NCBI GenBank assembly: GCA_013400115.1
Contig: VXBP01010329.1
Location: forward strand, 549,515 to 613,514
DNA length: 64,000 bases
From: Rhinopomastus cyanomelas
Taxonomy: Eukaryota; Chordata; Aves; Bucerotiformes; Rhinopomastidae
Direction: 5' to 3'
This document shows, one piece after another, positions 11,691-23,400 of this stretch. Both the position numbers and the translations under genes were made by a program. The stretch's first letter is position 1. The number at the start of each line of letters is the position of its first letter. The notes below the pieces were generated by a model. It was not told where the DNA came from. It did no database searches and saw only the letters and a program-made list of their open reading frames with translations.

Positions 11691-14191
11691 TATTCTTCAC
11701 ACGCCCGTTATACAGCCTGCAATACTATTTCCATTTTATTAATGGGAAAACTTTCTATATTGTGTCCCAAAGCAGCCTGTGGTAGTCCTGGGTATAAAGC
11801 TGGGATATTTCTGAGTTATTTTTCACAAAACTCTTGCTGTGTTCTTATCAGAAGCTTAAACTTCCCTTCTGCTTTTATCCGTTTTCTCAAACTGCAGATT
11901 AATCATAACAGACTGAAAAAAATTTTAATATACTGTAAGCTGATTTGTCCTCAGTGTGGAACATGGTGAGTGTGGCCATGAGAGGATGAGGTCTCCCTGC
12001 ACAGGATCAGGAGTGCTGCCAAAGACAGAACTGAGGTCAGGCTGCTGTGTTCCCCGCAGCGCCTGCTCTCTCTGGGGGACGTTTGAAGTTAACCCTGGCT
12101 CTCTCTGCTTCTAAATTCCGATTGAAGTGTTCTCATTCACATGTGGAAATTGGCTTTCCTCTCACTGCTCCCACAATGAGTGTTTTGAGGTAAAATAATA
12201 AACGTCTCTACTGAGGGCACTTGCTGGAATTGCCATGATGCTGTAACAGGTGACTTGTGGAGGGCATCCAGAAAGTATTTCATACGGCTGCCAGATCCCT
12301 CTTTTATCAGTCTTTGACAGTGCTGGGTAGAAGATGTTTGTAGGAGGAAATCTGCCAAAGGTGAGGTGATGTTCCTCACACAACTTCCTGCTTTCCAGCC
12401 ATCAGTCCCAGATTTACATCCCAAAGTAGCCATTGCTCACAGCAGGCAGTTAGCACTGCAAACTCGTTTAACCCTGTTCTGAGATGAGTAGTAGTTTTTG
12501 GCCCGCATCACCCTGTAGCGTCCGGTTCCGCAGGCAGGCATTGCTAGCTGAGGATGCATTTGTTTTGTTAAAGCTGGTTCCTTACCATGTTAGTAAGAGT
12601 CGCTTTGTTATCGTGCTCTCTCCATACCGTTCATGGAGAGAGACCTCTGTCATAACTTCCTTTGTTTTGTGTTTAGGCAGTCTAATTACTGTTTCCTTGC
12701 TGAGAGGTTTTCTTTGTACCTTTGTTTTCTGAGCCTCCGCTATTGTGCCTTTAAACCATGCCAGTGATTTTCAAGGGACGGGTTAGAGCTCTTTAGCAGG
12801 TTTTACTTACCAGAACACTTCTCCTGCAGGCTGTTTAAAATAATTTGTTCTTTCATGGAAAGGATTTTTACCTTTCAGTTGCTTTTAAATTTCCTTTATG
12901 TAGGAGAGGTTTGTATGCAGTTTTTGTTTCTTAAACTGTGTCAGCACACCAACTGCATTTTAGAACTACTTGTCTCTATTTTCACGCCCAGTGACTCAAC
13001 AGCAAACATATTATTATTTATAAATAATTTGGAGTGCTCTATTTGTTTTTGAACAGCATGTAGCCTCTGGGAATAATGAAGGAGTCAGTGCTTCATTACT
13101 TGTCAGCCCTATGGGGATCTTCTGGTATTTCTGCCTAGACTGATAGTAATTTATGCCCTCATCCCCCCACCCCAGCAATTCTTAACGGGACATATATGGG
13201 ATTTTATGCCCCACAGTTGTACTGTATTTCAGGAAGAAAATGTTGTCGTGTTGTCTTGGGTATGACCTGGTACCTTTTGTGCTGGTTAGTAAGGCTGTCT
13301 AAGAACAGAAGCAGAGTTCAGGTTATTCATGACCAGTCTGAAAATATTTTAAAAAATACCTTAGCAGACATGTGTGCATTTTTTCACTCCTGTTCCATGC
13401 AGTTGTGCAGAGGATTTCTGAGGCATTATTGGGGTCATCATACAGACCATGCAAAACAGACCACATAGTCGGGCCCAGCTCTATAATCCAGAATGTCCAC
13501 TCTGATGCTGACCACGTGGTTGCTTTGGCAGTGGCAGAAATTCCAATTACAAATTGAAATGCCAATTACAAATCTCACAGCTGAGATGCAGTAAGTGCCA
13601 TGAATCTCTGTCTGCACAGCGGTCAGTGCCAAAACCATTGTTTGAGATCCCCGGGATCAGAATTCTGTCTCCAGTGAGTTTTTTTCTGCTCTTGATTGAG
13701 GCAATGTGTATTAAAGTCATAAAAACAAGGACATGCTTTGACACAATGGGATAATACTTTATTTCCACAATTGTCTGCTCCATGGATTATGCACGAAGGC
13801 AGGCAGCCAAGACATGCTGGAATATTTAAGAGTACTCAATTCAAAAAGTATATGTCCAGAGTGCAAGGTTAGGAACAGACAGTGTGTTTCTGGACAGCAG
13901 TAAACTCACATTAATTGTTTGTTTCCTGGTACTGATACAAGATCTCTGTTGCACAACAAGCAGAAAAGAAATCAGCTGCAGGTTTTTTGTTGAAACTGGG
14001 AGAGAGACTATCTGGGAGTGTTTATTACGCCATTAATGCAACTATTCCTTCTGCAGGACGTTAGCAAACAGCACGTCCTTGGAAATCGGTGGCAGAGAGA
14101 CTGGAGTCAAGAACACGTTTCAGATATCTCCTGTATGTAGCCCTTCTTAAATGACTTCAGTGCTGCCATTAAGGATTTACACGTCAGGGTA

Positions 14192-14263
14192 GAATCATAG
14201 ACGTCACAGAATCATAGACACGTTAGAGTTGGAAGGGACCTTAAAGATCATCAAGCAAGTCCG
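14192..14263 (-). mobile_element. CR1 LINE 3' tail, short
   Basis: Repeated AGAATCATAGAC units followed by TTGGAAGGGACCTTAAAGAT; 70 bp remain. Confidence 0.7.
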
Positions 14264-14639
14264 AGTGTCGTGTGGCCAAGCACAGCTGCATTATAGGCAC
14301 TTTTTCTGAAATACTCGTGTAGCTGGTTGTGTGTGTGTGAAGCTGCTGCTCAGGTGTTTCTCCATTTACTCTGCCTCATCAGCTCTATTGTCTACAGCCA
14401 GAAGAAGCTTCTAGAAGCACTGCTCAAAATCTTAAAGTATGTGTTTGTTGATACTCTCAGACCTATAACTAAAGAAATCTTTATTCTTTCACTTTAGAGC
14501 CATCTCTGTGTCTGCAAAATCAATACGAATTCCTGACCTCTGAAGTTCTTTGTTACTAGTTACCCCAAACTAGTCTTTCCTCTAGTTCTAGGATGCAGTT
14601 CAAGTGCCATATTAGTGACTCACAAAATAAATGCAGATG

Positions 14640-14705
14640 CTGAATCCCATTGAAGTTAATAGAGAATCTCTGAGTTCCCAACTTCAAGGGATCTTCCTTT
14701 GGGGC
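14640..14705 (+). repeat. Copy of an ancient amniote dispersed repeat
   Basis: Contains the degenerate palindromic signature CCCATTGAAGTTAATAGAGA ... CCAACTTCAAGGGATC, similar to a very common old repeat in sauropsid genomes (recognised from memory; class not certain). Confidence 0.45.
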
Positions 14706-15584
14706 AAATTAATTGCCTTTTGGCAAAGAGATTTGTTTACTGCAGTAGGACTTACACAATAAGGCTACATCTAGGCTGATGCAGCCAGGAACATTCCTGG
14801 ACCCTGGCACTCAATCCTTGGTGCTGCTGAATACTCCTACCTTCTGCCAGTTAATGCTCTCAAACAGTTGCTAAGCCTGGTTCAAGAGTTTAGCACAGTC
14901 AAGGGCCTGTTCCAAATAGCCAGTTTGGCAAAAGCCACCCAGTATGGGAAGATGAAATAGAATGGCTGCAGACTCTTCTCCGACAGCTAGGCTGTTCTAA
15001 ACAGCAATCTGGGCACGTCTGATTTACAGTGTATAAATAGCTCTGTGGTGGTGGAGCTTGGGAAGCAGGAGGTGCAGAGTTCTGACTCTGCAGCTGAGTG
15101 CTGATGGAGCTGCCAGCTGTGCTGTGACACACCTCACTTGAGATGGCTCAGACAGAAGGTGAGAACTTCTGTCGCTAATTGCCAGCCATGTCTAATGCTG
15201 ACACTTGGACATCAGCTGAGCAAGGGCATCGCAGGCCCAGTACTTCACTTCTTCAGCCTCCTAAGCGTGGTCTGTGCTGGTGGATCCATAGGTGTACAGT
15301 AACTCACGTTGCCATTATGGGGGGGTGTGTGTAAGTCACAAGGTGACCTGCTCTGTGCATGTCAGCCGTTTTTACAGAGTGTGCCATAGAAATGCTGGAT
15401 ACCTCCTTCAGAGGCCTATGCTGTGCACCAGTGCTCTCACATTTCTGTTCATATAGGCTTTTCAAGGGTTATGCTGGCTCATAAAATAAAAGTTCTCCTT
15501 GCTTTGCTTCTCACTATAATCTAGGTGGGGGTTCTTTAGCTTTTGCAGGTTCAGCCTCGAAGTGGTGATATTGTGGTCACTGTA

Positions 15585-16023
15585 TAATTGTTGTACGATG
15601 TGGAGCATCTCCCTGATGACAAAAGGCTGAGGGAGCTGGGTCTCTTGAGCTTGGAGAAAAGGAGACTGAGGGGGGACCTCATTCATGTTGATAAAGATGT
15701 GAAGGATTGGTGTCAGAAGGATGGAGCCAGGCTCTGCTCAGTGTCATCTAATGATAGGACAAGGGGCAACGGGTGTGAGCTGGAACACAGAAGATTCCAC
15801 ATCAACGTGAGAAGGAACTTCTTCCTGATAAGGGTGACAGAGCCCTGGCAGGGGCTGCCCAGGGGGATTGTGGAGTCTCCTTCTCTGGAGTTGTTTCAAA
15901 CCCACCTGGCCATGTTCTTGTGTGACTGGATCTAAGGGATCCTGCTGTAGCAAGGGGATGGGACTGGATGGTCTTTCAGGTCTCTTCCAATCCCTAATGT
16001 TCTGTGAGTCTGTGATTCTGTGA
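15585..16023 (+). mobile_element. CR1 LINE 3' fragment, about 440 bp
   Basis: CTGAGGGAGCTGGGTCTCTT through TCCCTAATGTTCTGTGAGTC and two ATTCTGTG-type units. The 205-codon minus-strand frame overlapping it is not a gene. Confidence 0.9.
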
Positions 16024-16391
16024 TGTGTACAGCTAAGATCTCCAAGCAAATCCCTTGCTTGAAAAACGTTCTTGGTCAGTGAGGCTGGTTTTTTTTTCCT
16101 CTCACAAATGTGTTCAGGACTCATATATTTGTTTGTGCTGTCTGCGTGACAAACTAATCTAAGAAAGATAGAAGACAGAATTTTCTTTGCCAACTCCCTG
16201 CCTTGAAACCAGATTCCAAACATGGAAACTACTTTCACGGACACAAATTTCAGCCACAGAAACATAGGAAAAATTCTTGTTGATCCATCTGCTTTGCTTG
16301 TCACTCTACAGGTTTCTTCAGATGATATGATGAAATAGTCACTTTGGTAGCTCAATGCCACCAGAACTATTAATAAGGAAAATTTCTAGGA

Positions 16392-16506
16392 TATGTTCTT
16401 GTGCGACTGGATCGAGGGGATCCTGCTGTGGCAGGGGGATTGGACTGGATGATCTTTGGAGATCCCTTCCAATCCCTGATGGTCTGTGATTCTGTGGTTC
16501 TGTGAT
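16392..16506 (+). mobile_element. CR1 LINE 3' tail
   Basis: ATGTTCTTGTGCGACTGGAT to the ATTCTGTGGTTCTGTGATG end; a second same-strand tail 370 bp after the copy at 15585-16023. Confidence 0.88.
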
Positions 16507-17059
16507 GGGTGTATTTTACCAGGTCAGACATTGTCAGTGTATCAGGAGCAAGAGCAGTCGCATGCTTTCGGTGCCAGTGTGTGCTGTGGCTGCAGTGGGA
16601 GAGGTCTATGAAATTTCTTTCTAGTAACTACAGCATTTGTGGCTCAGTGATACTACGTTGGTATGTTTGGTGTGACCAGTCAGTGATGAGTTTTTTAGCT
16701 GTGATTAACGTAGCCATTTTAGGCTTACCCAGGAAATACCTCTGCCCTTTTTCACACCACAGGGTAATCATTGCCAAATTTGCTCAGTTTTCTATAAACA
16801 CATCCAGGTGCATGAGGATACTGATGTTCATAATTAAAGCTGAGCAAGAACCAGAAAGGAAGGAAGAGAATGACCTAAACGACATCACTGAAGTAAAGGA
16901 TGAAATTCTTGACTTTGGCTGAAAGCAGTGTTTGGAGGAAGCTTGATTTGTCAAATCCCGTTGCAGTAGTGTCACTTTTCCTTAATACACCTGTTCTTAA
17001 ATGACAAGCAAAGGTTTTAGAAAGTAAAAGAAATCATGTGCACAACAAACAGAAAACAC

Positions 17060-17244
17060 CTCGCTCACTTTTGCCAGATCACTTTATTTGTGTTTACAGA
17101 TGAACCTGGGTGCCAGAAAAGAAAGGCAGTGCCTCAGACATTACTGCTTATTCTCCAGCTTCCAAGGAAAAGTGTTATCTTTGGACCAAAAATGCATGGA
17201 TGTACAGCTATCAGCATGTTGTACGATGGGAAGGGCAGCTCCTC
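17060..17244 (-). terminator. MYOZ2: MYOZ2 3'UTR and polyadenylation signal
   Basis: A minus-strand AATAAA lies at 17083-17088, about 160 bp past the stop codon. A G/T-rich stretch follows within 40 bp (GGTGTTTTCTGTTTGTTGTG on the minus strand). This gives a short 3'UTR ending near 17065. Longer forms cannot be excluded. Confidence 0.6.
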
Positions 17245-17476
17245 TCACAGGTCCTCTGTTTCTGGGACAGTGTTGGAATCTGCAGGCTGAATGAACACTA
17301 CAGGAATATTCTCAGATGTCCATCCTTTAGGAGTCCTGTTGAAGGATCTTCTAGTGGCAAGAGGGTTTGCAAGGATCATGAATCTGGGATCATTTAACAT
17401 CAGGAGATTATAATCTGGTACCTTGAATTTAACCAACTTCGATGCTCTCTCAAAACCACCAAAGGGAGTGGCAACT
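17245..17476 (-). CDS. MYOZ2: MYOZ2 last coding exon
   Basis: Acceptor TGTATATCTACAG|AGTT at 17476 completes the Arg codon of RSFNR. It encodes VATPFGGFERASKLVKFKVP, a second RSFNRTPKGW block and the PDZ-binding end VPETEDL, then TGA at 17245-17247. Confidence 0.95.
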
Positions 17477-20400
17477 CTGTAGATATACAGAAACAAAAGT
17501 AAAATGTTATTTTTGAAATAGTTGTTTTCTTTTGCTCCTAGGAGCTGAAAAGAACAGAAACTACCGTAATGACACTAATTTGAAACAATTTCTTGTTTTC
17601 ACTTTCAAGCTTGGGGGAAAAATATTCTGTTGGGTTTTTTCTGGCAATTTGTCTTAAAGATCCATTTTACTTTCCCTTAGATAAAGCCTTCAGCCTTCTA
17701 CAAAACAGATGGAAAAGCAGAGAGAAAAAGATGTTGCAAGAAAACCCTGCTCATTGGTGAGTCACAGACACTAGACTTTTTTTCTTGATGATAAGTTGTT
17801 AAGTCTGAAACATAGTTGAGCTCATTGTCTCTAGTAGGTAGTTTAGGAAATCCTCACCCCATTTTCTCCTGTCCCCAGTGGGAGTTGTTTCCTCCCACTA
17901 CAGTATGTTTCAGCACCATATTGTTGCACAAGTAAGAAAGTATATGGGCTGTGCCATAAACTTATGGGGTCTGGGTTAAACAAAGACCCTTCAAAACACA
18001 GCAGCATTTTAAAATCCCATTTATTTCCACGATGCAGTTTATATCGTGGCACTGCGAGTGAGGAGGTGGGACAGCGTAATGTGAAGCAGAAGGGAGCAGC
18101 CAAAGACAACAGGCTCTGGGAAGGAGGGGAATGGGTGAGGACTTCTGATACCAGATTTGTTTCAAAGGAAAATGTTTATGTAATTAAACCTTGAAATACT
18201 GGATGAAACTGGCCCCCAGCCTTTGGCCACTATTTTTCCTGTTATTGAAATGTAAATGTTCCCTCAGCTGATAAGCCTGAGAAACTAAACGATGAGAAAT
18301 ACTAAATAAGAGCTGACTGCTACATACATTTGCAAATATGTAAAACACCCCAGTATTTCCAAGTCTCTCCCATGACTCTTCTGTACGTGAAGGTCTCTAA
18401 GCTGGGAAAATAAACAGCCCTGAGTCTTACTGACACTTTTTCCAGCCTAATTTGTATCAGCTAATGTGACTAAACAGGCTGCTACACGTGCTCCGCATTT
18501 TGATCAGTTGCATGGCTTTGCTGTTAGGGGTGTCAGATGCTTAAGCTACACGAGCGCCTGACTTCTGCAGCGCTACATACACAGTGGCATGTGAAAATGA
18601 CTTCTTGTGGACACAGTTTTCGCCAGGTTTTGCGTCTGATAAAAAACAGCTGGTACCTATTTCCAGTGGCAGAAGCCCAGAGAAACTCATACCAGCAGAA
18701 ATATAACGAGATCATTTGAAGATCAGGCTAGGATTTGCAGCAAGATAAAACAAAGCCGAGGGAACATGAAGTACACCAAAAACCCAAACCAAAACAAAGG
18801 GGGAGATAGATTTTAAAAAGTGAATCTGCCACCTAAAATAAATGTTCCTTCTGTGTCACCGCACAGATAATTCGTGGGCTTTCAGTACCAGCAGCATTTG
18901 CTGAAGCACATCGTGTTAAGGCCAAATCCTGTAAGATATAAAAAAAACTCCTGGAAGTTCTGGGCATGCATACTTCTTCAGGGACAAGTGCTGCTTTGGA
19001 TTAAGCTCTGAAACTGTTTCTCAAATGCAGATAAGACAAGATTTTGCAGCAGCAGCAGCCAGTCCAGGCATTAAATGCTCTTGAGGTCAAAGGATCTTGT
19101 TGATACAGAGTGCCCATGATATCAAGCCTGTCTTGTGAAACTGTCTTCTAGGTCACAATGTCAACTGGTACTGTGTGATACCAATTAGAAGTAATTGCTT
19201 GGTAATTGGCACCGAGTAAATGCAGTGATCTACATCTTGCAGGATAATAAAGCTGGCTTTAATTGCTGCTCTAATTAAGACACACATTCTCACATTGTTT
19301 TAATACTTAATTCTTGACAGTGTGTCCAGGGATAACTGATAGGAATGGAACAGTAATAGCTGTGTAAAATGCAGAACAATCCTATAGCATAAGGCATCCT
19401 TGTTTTGGTGTTTAAATGCAGCGCGTTTCTGTTTGCAGCAGAAAGAGAAGGGCCTTCTGTGGACAAACCCCATGTAGTTTCTTTACAAAGTGTGGCCTCA
19501 GAGAATGATGGGTTCCTGTGGGCTAGGCAGAAGCACATGATGACGGATTTACAGAAGAGGCTGGCAGTTGCCCAATAGGTGTTCATTTGCCTTTGTAGCA
19601 GCAGTGTGTTTCTGTAAGCAGTGACTTGTTTGACAACTTGGTGATGCAATCCCCTGTGCTCTGTGGATATCCACCCTATCACTTGAGCTCTGATTCATTG
19701 TATAGAAGCCTAAACCTCATGTGTAAAAACTTCCAGTAGTCATTGCTCATGTTAAAGGTGGAAATGCTGGTTCAGAGATGTAGGAAGTGGCACCGGGAAG
19801 TGAAAGATGTTTCATATTCGCTTTGCATATTCCTAAAAAGTAGGTGGGTGATTTAACAGCAGCAGGCACAACGATATTTCTTTTCAGCAAGGCTTTAGTT
19901 TTCCCCTGCAGTCTTTCTCTTTGAATATCATCTCGTCTTAACATAGGAGACTGCGTAGTTAATTATTAGGGAAAATCGGGAGAAATGTTTTAATTGTGTT
20001 TGATTACACAATTGCAAAAAGCCTGAGTTACACACTTTAAAAAGGAAGAGGCAGCATCATTCTGAGAACATTCTGCTTATTGCCAGCTCTATGCAAAAGC
20101 CAAAGCAGCAAAGAATTCTGAAGCAAAGAACCTGACCCTGCACAGGAGCTAATTCCACAGAGCTATTTAGGTGCTAAGGACCTGGCTAAGAGCCATTAAT
20201 CTCACATCACTTCAAGTTAGCACCCCAAATTCCTTCAAGGCTCTGGATCTTAGACTTGACATTAGGAAAAATGTTTTCACAGGAAGAGTGGTCAGGCACT
20301 GGAATGGGCTGCCCAGGGAGGTTGTTGAGTCACCATCCCTGGATATGTTTAAAAATTGTTTGGATGAGGGGTTGAGGGATCTGGTTTAGGGGTGAACTTG

Positions 20401-23400
20401 TAAGGTAGGGTAGATGGTTGGACTCAGTGATCCCAAGGGTCTTTTCCAACCAGTGTGATTCTGTGATCGCGGCATTTGTAGAGTAGAGAACAGAATCCTT
20501 TAACCAATAAAAACGGAGCCCAGTCCAGATGGACTGGATTCCTGTAGTGGTTTTGAAACACTAGTCTTTGGGAATTGAGAAAACTGAACAAGAGTTTATC
20601 TGGTAGGAGGGACAGAACTAGTCAGACTTGTTTGTCTTATGTGAGTAAGTTGTAGTACTTTGTATGTTACTCATAGTCCTACCTTTGACATTTTATCCAG
20701 CTCCAAGAAAGCAGATGGCATAAAGGTACTAATTTAATAGACTTACAAACTCCTCAACAAATGTAGATTCACACTGTCTTTCCCACAGATAATTACTGGG
20801 TGCTTCCACACTTGTAAGAGAGGCAAGAAGTTTCATCAGTAAATAGATCTTCAATCCCAATAGGAGTTAATCTCCAAGGGAAATCAGATGTCGCAGCATT
20901 TCTCTGCTAGCACAGGTTCATTTTCATCCAGTAGGAGGAAGGGTGGCCTGGCCTGCACCCACTTTCTCTGTGCACTCTGACTGGTGCTGTGTGCTGCTAA
21001 ACCATCACTGCTGTCTCTCAGAAAGCCCTGACACCCCTTCTTCCATCACTGATCTGCCAGCACTGCAAGATCCCTGCAGTATAAGATATGTACTAGACCT
21101 CAGCTAATACCTCAGTGAGTGTCTCAGTTATGGTTCTACTCCTATTGTAATAACTGCCCTGCTACAGAGTCCAGAGTCACCTCTTCATTGCTGACAGCAG
21201 GAGAAAACAAATCTACATGCTGTTCCCTGCAGAATACACTTGTGAGCCATGAGTGTGTCTGTTCCTATACGTCAGATGTACCTAGCTGCCAATGCTGTGT
21301 TGATGTGACAGCTTGTTGTGCTGTAAGGAACCTGAATATGGCCTGTAAGCCCTGAGTGCTATTTTAACAGACACCCCTAAATGACCTGGGAAGAATCTCC
21401 GGCCGTTTTCCTTTGGGAATCCTATGCATCACCCCACGAATGACCACACCCCCTCCTGACTAACGATGACTGTACCAATGTTTTGCAGGAGAACAAACAT
21501 TCAAATGCTTTAACTGAAAGATGAAGCGTGATAGAAAGGCCCGTCTGATAGCCTCAGTGATGACAAAGCGGTGCCATTCTATCGCAGTTTAGTTGTTTAA
21601 CACGATATCATTTGCTTTCTCTCCCAAACTGGACTTAAACTAGTTGAGGATGCTGTGGCCTAGATGCCCAGAATGGCTTAGTACGAACTGGACACAGAAG
21701 CCCAAATATTTATCTCATCTTATTCATAAAACTCACAGGCTGCTAATTTCCTGCAGTGCCTAATGCCATCCTCATACAGGTGCTCAGATCTGCTGTTCTC
21801 TTAGCTAACTGTGCAAAACAGCACAGCAAGGCACTTGCCCTCAAAATCCATGGCCGTTAGCCTTGAACCTCTCTTGTGAAAGGGAGAACTGTCTCTATTC
21901 CATGTACATGCATCTTGGGCAGTCTTCCGTTTCACTTGGGTGTTTAGTTCCTACAGCCATAGTACCTGGACTGTGCTGTCACTGTTGCAGGGCTGGCAGC
22001 TGTGGCACATCTCTCAGACTTTATGTGCTGTTTTGTCCACTGAGAAGAGCGCTGTTTGTGGTGGTTTGCTTTAAGTTTGTATTGCCATGAGCCATTTTCT
22101 TCTTCATTAGATTTATGGCCAGTCTTTTGAGGATGGATTTAGCCTGAGCTCAGCTGGGCTTATTGAGAGAAAAATTGTCTGTAATTTCAATAAATAAAGA
22201 TGGTGTGAATTGTATGAATGAGAGCAAAAGGCATCAGGACGGATGTGTTTTAAAACTTCCACAAGTTGAGAAGTTCTGCCAAAAGCCCAAGTAGCCTTGT
22301 TACTATGTGAGTAACTTCACCCTCAGATCCTGTTCCACTTTAAATGAAGCATTGCTGTAGCCCATCATTTCCCACGTACCCTGGATTACAAGTCCTTCTT
22401 TCAATATTTTCATAATTTCATTGGTTCTTCAATTTAATTTGGAGCCCATACTTTAGAGACTAGTTGCCTCCTTAGTGCTCTTCTTTGCCACTTGTGGTTT
22501 GTGTGCCTGTCCATGGTTGTGAAAATACTTGCAAACACAGTGGTAGCTTTTTCTGCAGCTGATGGAAACATTTAATTTCATAGTAATTTGTCTTTGCATG
22601 GTAAAATTTAGCATATGTTAGAATTACCTGTTAAAGCTCCTGTAGTCAGGCAGTTCTGGCTTTGCTTCGGGTTTAAAAAGTTTAGGATATAAAGCTTCCA
22701 GCAGCTCTGGATCATCCCTGATGGCTTCTATCCACGGAGACTGATAGTACTTTGGCACGGAAGTGGTGTTGAACTTTTCAGGGGGAATTTCTTTCAGTGG
22801 TCCAGAATATCCTGCAGGGCAATTAAGGCCAAAGCATTATAATAGCACTTTGCACTTTCTCCTTCCTTACTGTCCTCTGTGGTGAGGACGTAACACACTG
22901 TCACTTCACAGGCAGGCTAGACCAAGTCACCTAGGAACAGAAAGCTGGCAGGCAGAGCTCCAAAGCAGTCCATCCTCTTTTGGGGCTGAGCTTTAATTTG
23001 ATATCCATGTGTTTCTGTCATGGTAAATATTTGTTTGAAACTAATCTATAACCGCACAGCCCCCGGCTGAATTAACAGAAAGATTTTTAAAGCATCCTTT
23101 GGGCTAAAACTAAACATAACTTTATAGTCTTTGGGTACAGATGTTCACAAGTGTGAAAAGAAATTGGAATCACAGCCGTTCTAGTGGGGTTGATGTCTTT
23201 GCCTCTGTCCTATAACTTTAAAATGTCCAACCTGCTTGTTCTCTGTTCCTTTTTGTCATCTCAAAAGGTGAAGAAATCGATTCTTTTCCCTGCATAATCA
23301 TCTGAGGATCAGTCTCTGCTCAGAATTTTACTAAATAAATAACATTCATGTTCAATGTGATTCCCGTATGGCCAGGCAGGAGTGAATGTGGGGAGGAGGG

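Larger units (their letters stand above)
2420..17059. other. Spacer between MYOZ2 3' end and the USP53 promoter
   Basis: About 14.6 kb with no recognised gene. It carries CR1 tails (listed separately), a purine-rich stretch at about 7140-7335, a possible old CR1 reverse-transcriptase remnant near 9560-9665, two CCAATTACAAAT copies 19 bp apart (13543 and 13562), an ancient dispersed repeat near 14640, and a TATAAATAG at about 15031-15039. The remainder shows no feature I can support. Confidence 0.6.

Noticed and set aside
15031..15039. TATAAATAG as a promoter
   Set aside because: No start-site context, exon or donor follows it on either strand.
15744..16361. 205-codon minus-strand open frame
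   Set aside because: Its second half is the antisense of a CR1 tail and the rest has no family motif.
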